Below are positions 63,479-64,000 of a DNA stretch of 64,000 nucleotides, one piece after another. Positions within the stretch are counted from its first letter, which is position 1, and the number at the start of each line of letters is the position of its first letter. Source of the stretch: Tritrichomonas musculus (Eukaryota; Parabasalia; Tritrichomonadida; Tritrichomonadidae); NCBI GenBank assembly GCA_039105265.1, contig JAPFFF010000016.1, forward strand, positions 1,798,001 through 1,862,000. Direction: 5' to 3'. Below the pieces are notes generated by a model. That model was not told the origin of the DNA. It did no database searches and saw only the letters and a list, made by a program, of their open reading frames with translations. The translations under genes and the position numbers were made by a program.

Positions 63479-64000
63479 TTAATTTCTTACGACGATATTC
63501 TTTCTATTTTGTTCATTGATATAATTTTTCAAAAGAGCAGATCTCTTGAATTCTCTAAAAATTTCCACCTGCATCAAGTGCAGGGACTTTTCGAGCATTT
63601 CGTTGAAAGTTTCAGGTGTTGGATTATCAGCTTTCACTCTTTTCAGGACGTCAATATGCACGTTAATTTGATAAGGAGCGCCATCTTCAACGTACTTATT
63701 TACCATGTCGTTGTATTTCTCTTCCAACTTATCAGGTTCCAACTGTCTGTAATTGCTCACGTCCTCGTAAAAGAGGATGAATTCGAGGCAATATTTTTTC
63801 TTACAAAACTGGACCAGCAAGTCGTATGTCTCTTTATTATTCAGAACTTCTTCAAGCGAGTCGTACTTTTTATCACCGAAAGATTTCTCACCTCTAATAA
63901 CGATAGACAATTGAATAGGCATTCCGAACGACACAAGGAAAGACGATATGCACAGAATTATCAAGAAAATTGGAGGCGTCCGAAAAGTGCCAATGTCAGA
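63479..64000 (-). CDS. RGS-domain protein, probably 7TM-RGS, partial at right edge
   Basis: The frame is open from the window edge to a TAA at 63479-63481, giving at least 174 residues of the C-terminal part. A hydrophobic segment (about FLIILCISSFLVSFGM) probably forms the last membrane helix. The RGS domain follows: SLEEVLNNKETYDLLVQFC, CLEFILFYEDVSNY, DGAPYQINVHIDV, ETFNEMLEKSL and VEIFREFKRSALLKNYI, in the order of RGS helices. RGS domains speed GTP hydrolysis by G-alpha subunits. A receptor-like membrane part with a C-terminal RGS is known from plant RGS1 and from many protists. G+C is higher than in its surroundings. RGS is confident; the membrane part is mostly outside the window. Confidence 0.75.
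   Translation of the reverse strand, partial: SDIGTFRTPPIFLIILCISSFLVSFGMPIQLSIVIRGEKSFGDKKYDSLEEVLNNKETYDLLVQFCKKKYCLEFILFYEDVSNYRQLEPDKLEEKYNDMVNKYVEDGAPYQINVHIDVLKRVKADNPTPETFNEMLEKSLHLMQVEIFREFKRSALLKNYINEQNRKNIVVRN

Overview
The window looks like nuclear DNA of a parabasalid protist, most likely a trichomonad close to Tritrichomonas. It is very AT-rich, the clear genes have no visible introns, and several genes have very short 5' leaders with a TCA initiator-like element 9-25 bases before the ATG. The gene families are those expanded in trichomonads: BspA-like leucine-rich repeat proteins, DUF3447-type ankyrin proteins, Sel1-repeat proteins, many divergent protein kinases, RCC1 proteins, a vWA protein and a 7TM-RGS-like gene. 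The species cannot be fixed from sequence alone.

Layout. 1-6576 (minus) holds three adjacent, slightly overlapping open frames for large unrecognised helical proteins; the last runs off the left edge. About 6970-18700 is a scrapyard of broken host genes: ankyrin, UBR-type E3 ligase, two BspA runs, Sel1, a HEWLH metallopeptidase-like fragment and a decayed duplicated segment. In its middle is one intact RCC1 protein whose RCC1 half is far richer in G+C than anything else here. 18726-19990 is a complete-looking Tc1-type transposon with an intact DD34E transposase. 20-27 kb holds a likely pseudokinase (beta3 Lys to Arg, DFG to GFD), ankyrin and BspA relics, a truncated copy of a kinase C-lobe and an RCC1-kinase fusion. 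27.9-33 kb is a kinase-Sel1 gene in pieces, separated by a 1.5-kb TA-flanked element and a 1.2-kb segment that also occurs at 17.5-18.7 kb. 34.4-43.8 kb (minus) holds a kinase with an IFT54/TRAF3IP1-like N-terminus, a vWA protein split in two frames and a large kinase with 18 Sel1 repeats. A clean MFS transporter lies at 44.9 kb.

46.3-61.3 kb is mostly transposon-derived AT-rich DNA: a 5.0-kb element with about 165-bp terminal inverted repeats and a 10-bp target duplication, smaller elements with 10-bp, TA or 8-bp duplications, and two closely related kinase-Sel1 genes. The second of these has a hAT-like element inserted a few codons after its ATG. The right edge holds the RGS domain of a gene that continues outside the window.

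The genes do not form one pathway. The common theme is signalling proteins built by joining a kinase domain to different scaffold modules (Sel1, RCC1, IFT54-like), in a region being reshaped by small DNA transposons and segmental duplication. The best candidates for something undescribed are the three-ORF block at the left, the IFT54-like kinase fusion, the GFD pseudokinase and the 5-kb element. No rRNA, tRNA or CRISPR was recognised.
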